A stretch of 64,000 nucleotides of DNA from JBCFBK01 sp038562555 (GTDB lineage Bacteria > Bacteroidota > Bacteroidia > Bacteroidales > Prolixibacteraceae), in assembly GCA_038562555.1 (NCBI GenBank), contig JBCFBK010000015.1, forward strand, positions 42,011 through 106,010, read 5' to 3'. A program made the position numbers and the translations under genes. Shown here one piece after another: positions 61,932-64,000 of this stretch; the first letter of the stretch is position 1, and every line of letters begins with the position of its first letter. The notes beneath the pieces are model-generated. The model did no database searches, had not been told where the DNA came from, and saw only the letters and a program-made list of their open reading frames with translations.

Positions 61932-63644
61932 ATGGCTAATTTTTATACAGATAATAAAGACCTGAGATTTCATTTATATCATCCTTTAATGGAAAAAATT
62001 GTCCGTTTGAAGGAGAGAAACTTTACGGAGAAGGAAAAATTTGACTTTGCGCCGATGGATTTTGAAGATGCCATGGACAGTTACGACAAAGTGCTGGAAG
62101 TGGCAGGCGAGATCAGTGGAGACATTGTCGCAGCCAATGCGGAATCGGTCGACGCCGAAGGACCCAGCGTAGTCGATGGGCATGTGATTTATGCGAGAGG
62201 TACCAAAGTGAATATCGACGCTTTGGTCAAGGCCGGCTTGATGGGAATGTCGCTTCCCCGCAGGTTTGGCGGACTGAACTTTCCAATTGTCCCGTACATT
62301 ATGGCAGCCGATGTGGTATCGCGCGCCGATGCCGGATTTGTCAATATCTGGGGATTACAGGATTGCGCTGAGACCATCAATGAATTTGCTAATGAAGAAC
62401 AAAAAGAAAAGTATCTTACCCGTGTTTGCCAGGGGGAAACCATGGCAATGGACCTGACAGAGCCTGATGCGGGATCGGATTTACAGGCGGTGCAGTTGAA
62501 AGCTACTTACGATGAGAAGTCAGGCGTATGGCTGTTAAACGGAGTTAAAAGATTTATTACCAACGGCGATGGACATATTTCGCTGGTGCTGGCACGTTCG
62601 GAGCAGGGAACCAAAGACGGCCGCGGTTTATCCATGTTCATTCATGATAAGAGGAACGGTGGGGTTACTGTTCGCCGCATCGAGCATAAACTGGGTATAA
62701 TTGGGTCACCCACCTGCGAGCTTGTGTTTAAGGACGCTCCGGCTGAACTGGTCGGTAGCCGGAAACTGGGCCTTATAAAATATGTGATGGCGCTGATGAA
62801 TGGCGCACGTTTGGGTATCGCGGCGCAATCGGTCGGGATTTCCGAGGCAGCTTACCGGGAAGCAGTCAGTTATGCTAAAGAGCGCATGCAGTTCGGAAAA
62901 GCAATCATGCGTTTTCCTGCTGTTTATGAAATGTTATCGAACATGAAAGCTAAATTGGATGCCTCACGGTCGTTACTGTATGAAACGGCACGTTTTGTGG
63001 ATGTCTACAAGACATATATGCATATTATGGAAGAACGGAGCCTGGATGCAGAGGAACGTGATGAAATGAAAAAATACCAGAAGCTTGCCGACTTCTACAC
63101 GCCGCTGGTAAAAGGGATCTCTTCGGAGTTCTGTAATCAGCTTGCATATGACGCGATCCAGATTCATGGCGGCTCGGGATTTATGAAAGATTATCCGGTT
63201 GAGCGCATTTACAGAGATGCCAGAATCACATCAATTTACGAGGGAACCACCCAGTTACAGGTTGTTGCTGCGATCCGGGGAGTCACAACAGGAGCTTACC
63301 TGGAACAGATCCGCAAATACGAAGCCGAGAAGATTTCTCCGGAACTGGAGTATCTGCGCAGGGCGCTGATCATCCTGACCGACGATTATGAGCAGGCGGT
63401 GCACAAAGTCACCATGGTCAATGATAATGAATTCCTCGATTTCCATGCCCGCAGGCTCGTGGAAATGGCTGGTATGATCATTATGGGTTATCTGCTGGTG
63501 CTCGACAGCAACAGAGAACCGTCATTCCTGAAATCGGCGAAAAACTTCCTTCATCTGGCCAAGGCGCAGGTGAAAGCACACGCCGAATTCATCCGGACTT
63601 CAGAGCTGAGTGATCTGGGGGTCTATAAATACGAGATGGAGTAG
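61932..63644 (+). CDS. Acyl-CoA dehydrogenase with C-terminal extension
   Basis: This FAD enzyme oxidises acyl-CoA (or reduces enoyl-CoA) with the ETF encoded just before it. The first about 440 residues are the ACAD fold: MAMDLTEPDAGSDLQAVQLK flavin-binding stretch, LGIIGSPTCELVF, and the catalytic base E437 in YEGTTQLQ. Another about 130 helical residues follow, making 570 in total; ordinary short-chain enzymes have about 380. The long form is common in Bacteroidota. Chain length preference is unknown. Confidence 0.93.
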   Translation: MANFYTDNKDLRFHLYHPLMEKIVRLKERNFTEKEKFDFAPMDFEDAMDSYDKVLEVAGEISGDIVAANAESVDAEGPSVVDGHVIYARGTKVNIDALVKAGLMGMSLPRRFGGLNFPIVPYIMAADVVSRADAGFVNIWGLQDCAETINEFANEEQKEKYLTRVCQGETMAMDLTEPDAGSDLQAVQLKATYDEKSGVWLLNGVKRFITNGDGHISLVLARSEQGTKDGRGLSMFIHDKRNGGVTVRRIEHKLGIIGSPTCELVFKDAPAELVGSRKLGLIKYVMALMNGARLGIAAQSVGISEAAYREAVSYAKERMQFGKAIMRFPAVYEMLSNMKAKLDASRSLLYETARFVDVYKTYMHIMEERSLDAEERDEMKKYQKLADFYTPLVKGISSEFCNQLAYDAIQIHGGSGFMKDYPVERIYRDARITSIYEGTTQLQVVAAIRGVTTGAYLEQIRKYEAEKISPELEYLRRALIILTDDYEQAVHKVTMVNDNEFLDFHARRLVEMAGMIIMGYLLVLDSNREPSFLKSAKNFLHLAKAQVKAHAEFIRTSELSDLGVYKYEME

Positions 63645-63681
63645 GCGAACAGGCCGGCAGTGTACTTAGATACCATATATG

Positions 63682-63717
63682 AAGGCAGGAGCCCGATTGA
63701 GGGTTTTCCTGCCTTTG
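63682..63717 (+). terminator. Terminator of etf operon
   Basis: AAGGCAGGA at 63682-63690 pairs with TCCTGCCTT at 63707-63715, with a 16-base loop containing GGGTTTT, followed by TTG. It is about 40 bases after the dehydrogenase stop. Confidence 0.7.
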
Positions 63718-63815
63718 TGCATCACGCACGGCGGAAAACGGAGACGGTAGACCGGAAGCGGGCGGAAGGTTTCAATATTCCAGGGTTGCAGGGTACTTTT
63801 TCTGCAGTCTGTTAT

Positions 63816-63886
63816 CCTTCTGTCTTGTGTCTTGCCCTATGCTCTGTGCTCTGTGCCCTGTGCTCTGTGCCCTGTGCAATTTTTTT
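63816..63886 (+). repeat. CTTGTGTCTT and CTCTGTGC word repeats
   Basis: CTTGTGTCTT at 63824-63833 is followed by TGCTCTGTGC and CCCTGTGC units repeated about five times to 63877, and then a run of seven T. This is the complement of the array at 40483. A short open frame here just translates the repeat and is not a gene. Confidence 0.7.
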
Positions 63887-63962
63887 CATGTTGTAAAACA
63901 CTGTGATTCAGTGGTGGTGTTTGATGGGGAGGGGGAATGGGAAAAAATAAATGCTTTTGGGT

Positions 63963-63993
63963 ATTGCAGGGGAAAAAGTCTTGTCTATCTTTG
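63963..63993 (+). promoter_or_regulatory. Promoter at the window edge
   Basis: TATCTTTG at 63986-63993 followed by C is a consensus -7 element, and ATTG at 63963-63966 lies 19 bases upstream as a near -33. The transcript would start at about the last base of the window, so the driven gene lies beyond it. Confidence 0.65.
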
Positions 63994-64000
63994 CAGCCGC

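Noticed and set aside
63838..63877. Possible CRISPR array
   Set aside because: Units are 8-12 bases, degenerate, directly adjacent, and have no unique spacers; no cas gene is present.
63660..63896. 78-codon open frame at the right end
   Set aside because: Its second half only translates the CTCTGTGC repeat into Cys-Ala-Leu units.

Overview
This window comes from the chromosome of a member of the Bacteroidota, most likely an environmental Bacteroidales/Marinilabiliales-type anaerobe. The evidence is a SusC/SusD pair controlled by an ECF sigma factor and a FecR anti-sigma factor, a BamA-like lipoprotein (TamL), a DUF3467 gene behind rpoC, and several promoters of the TTTG-N19-TAnnTTTG type used by the Bacteroidota housekeeping sigma factor. 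The genus cannot be fixed from the sequence alone.

Layout. 1-14959: end of fusA, then one long plus-strand operon in classical S10-spc-alpha order from rpsJ to rplQ, containing secY, infA and rpoA but not map; it ends in a strong terminator. 15089-22565: ettA, a SpoU RNA methyltransferase, tamL, and two divergent class II fructose-bisphosphate aldolases of different subclasses. 22828-25156: a sodium-dependent transporter and a helix-hairpin-helix protein. 25226-40480: a second translation/transcription block made of rpsU, a XerC/D-type recombinase, a hibernation factor, tRNA-Thr/Tyr/Gly/Thr, tuf, secE, nusG, rplK-A-J-L, rpoB, rpoC and a DUF3467 gene. 40618-42785: a fatty acid hydroxylase-family membrane protein and a Tat-exported oxidoreductase on the minus strand. 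43311-49035: a sodium-pumping carboxylic acid decarboxylase operon (gamma, alpha-biotin, beta) and an XRE-cupin regulator paired with an acyl-CoA synthetase. 49071-59527: a minus-strand polysaccharide utilisation locus (sigma factor, FecR, STN-type SusC, SusD, beta-helix surface lipoprotein, GH51 arabinofuranosidase). 60000-63644: etfB, etfA and an acyl-CoA dehydrogenase.

How the parts work together. Most of the window is the core gene-expression machinery. The metabolic genes suggest growth on arabinose-containing plant or algal polysaccharide, sugar flow through glycolysis, decarboxylation energy stored as a sodium gradient (which could drive the sodium symporter), and acyl-CoA oxidation or reduction through an ETF.

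Less expected observations lie between genes. Several families of short, word-like degenerate repeats occur only in spacers and sometimes form terminator arms. A tRNA-like relic lies between tuf and secE. A consensus promoter followed by a strong hairpin lies just upstream of etfB and could make a small RNA or an attenuated leader. No CRISPR array, insertion sequence, rRNA or phage gene was seen, and I found no clear undescribed multi-gene system.
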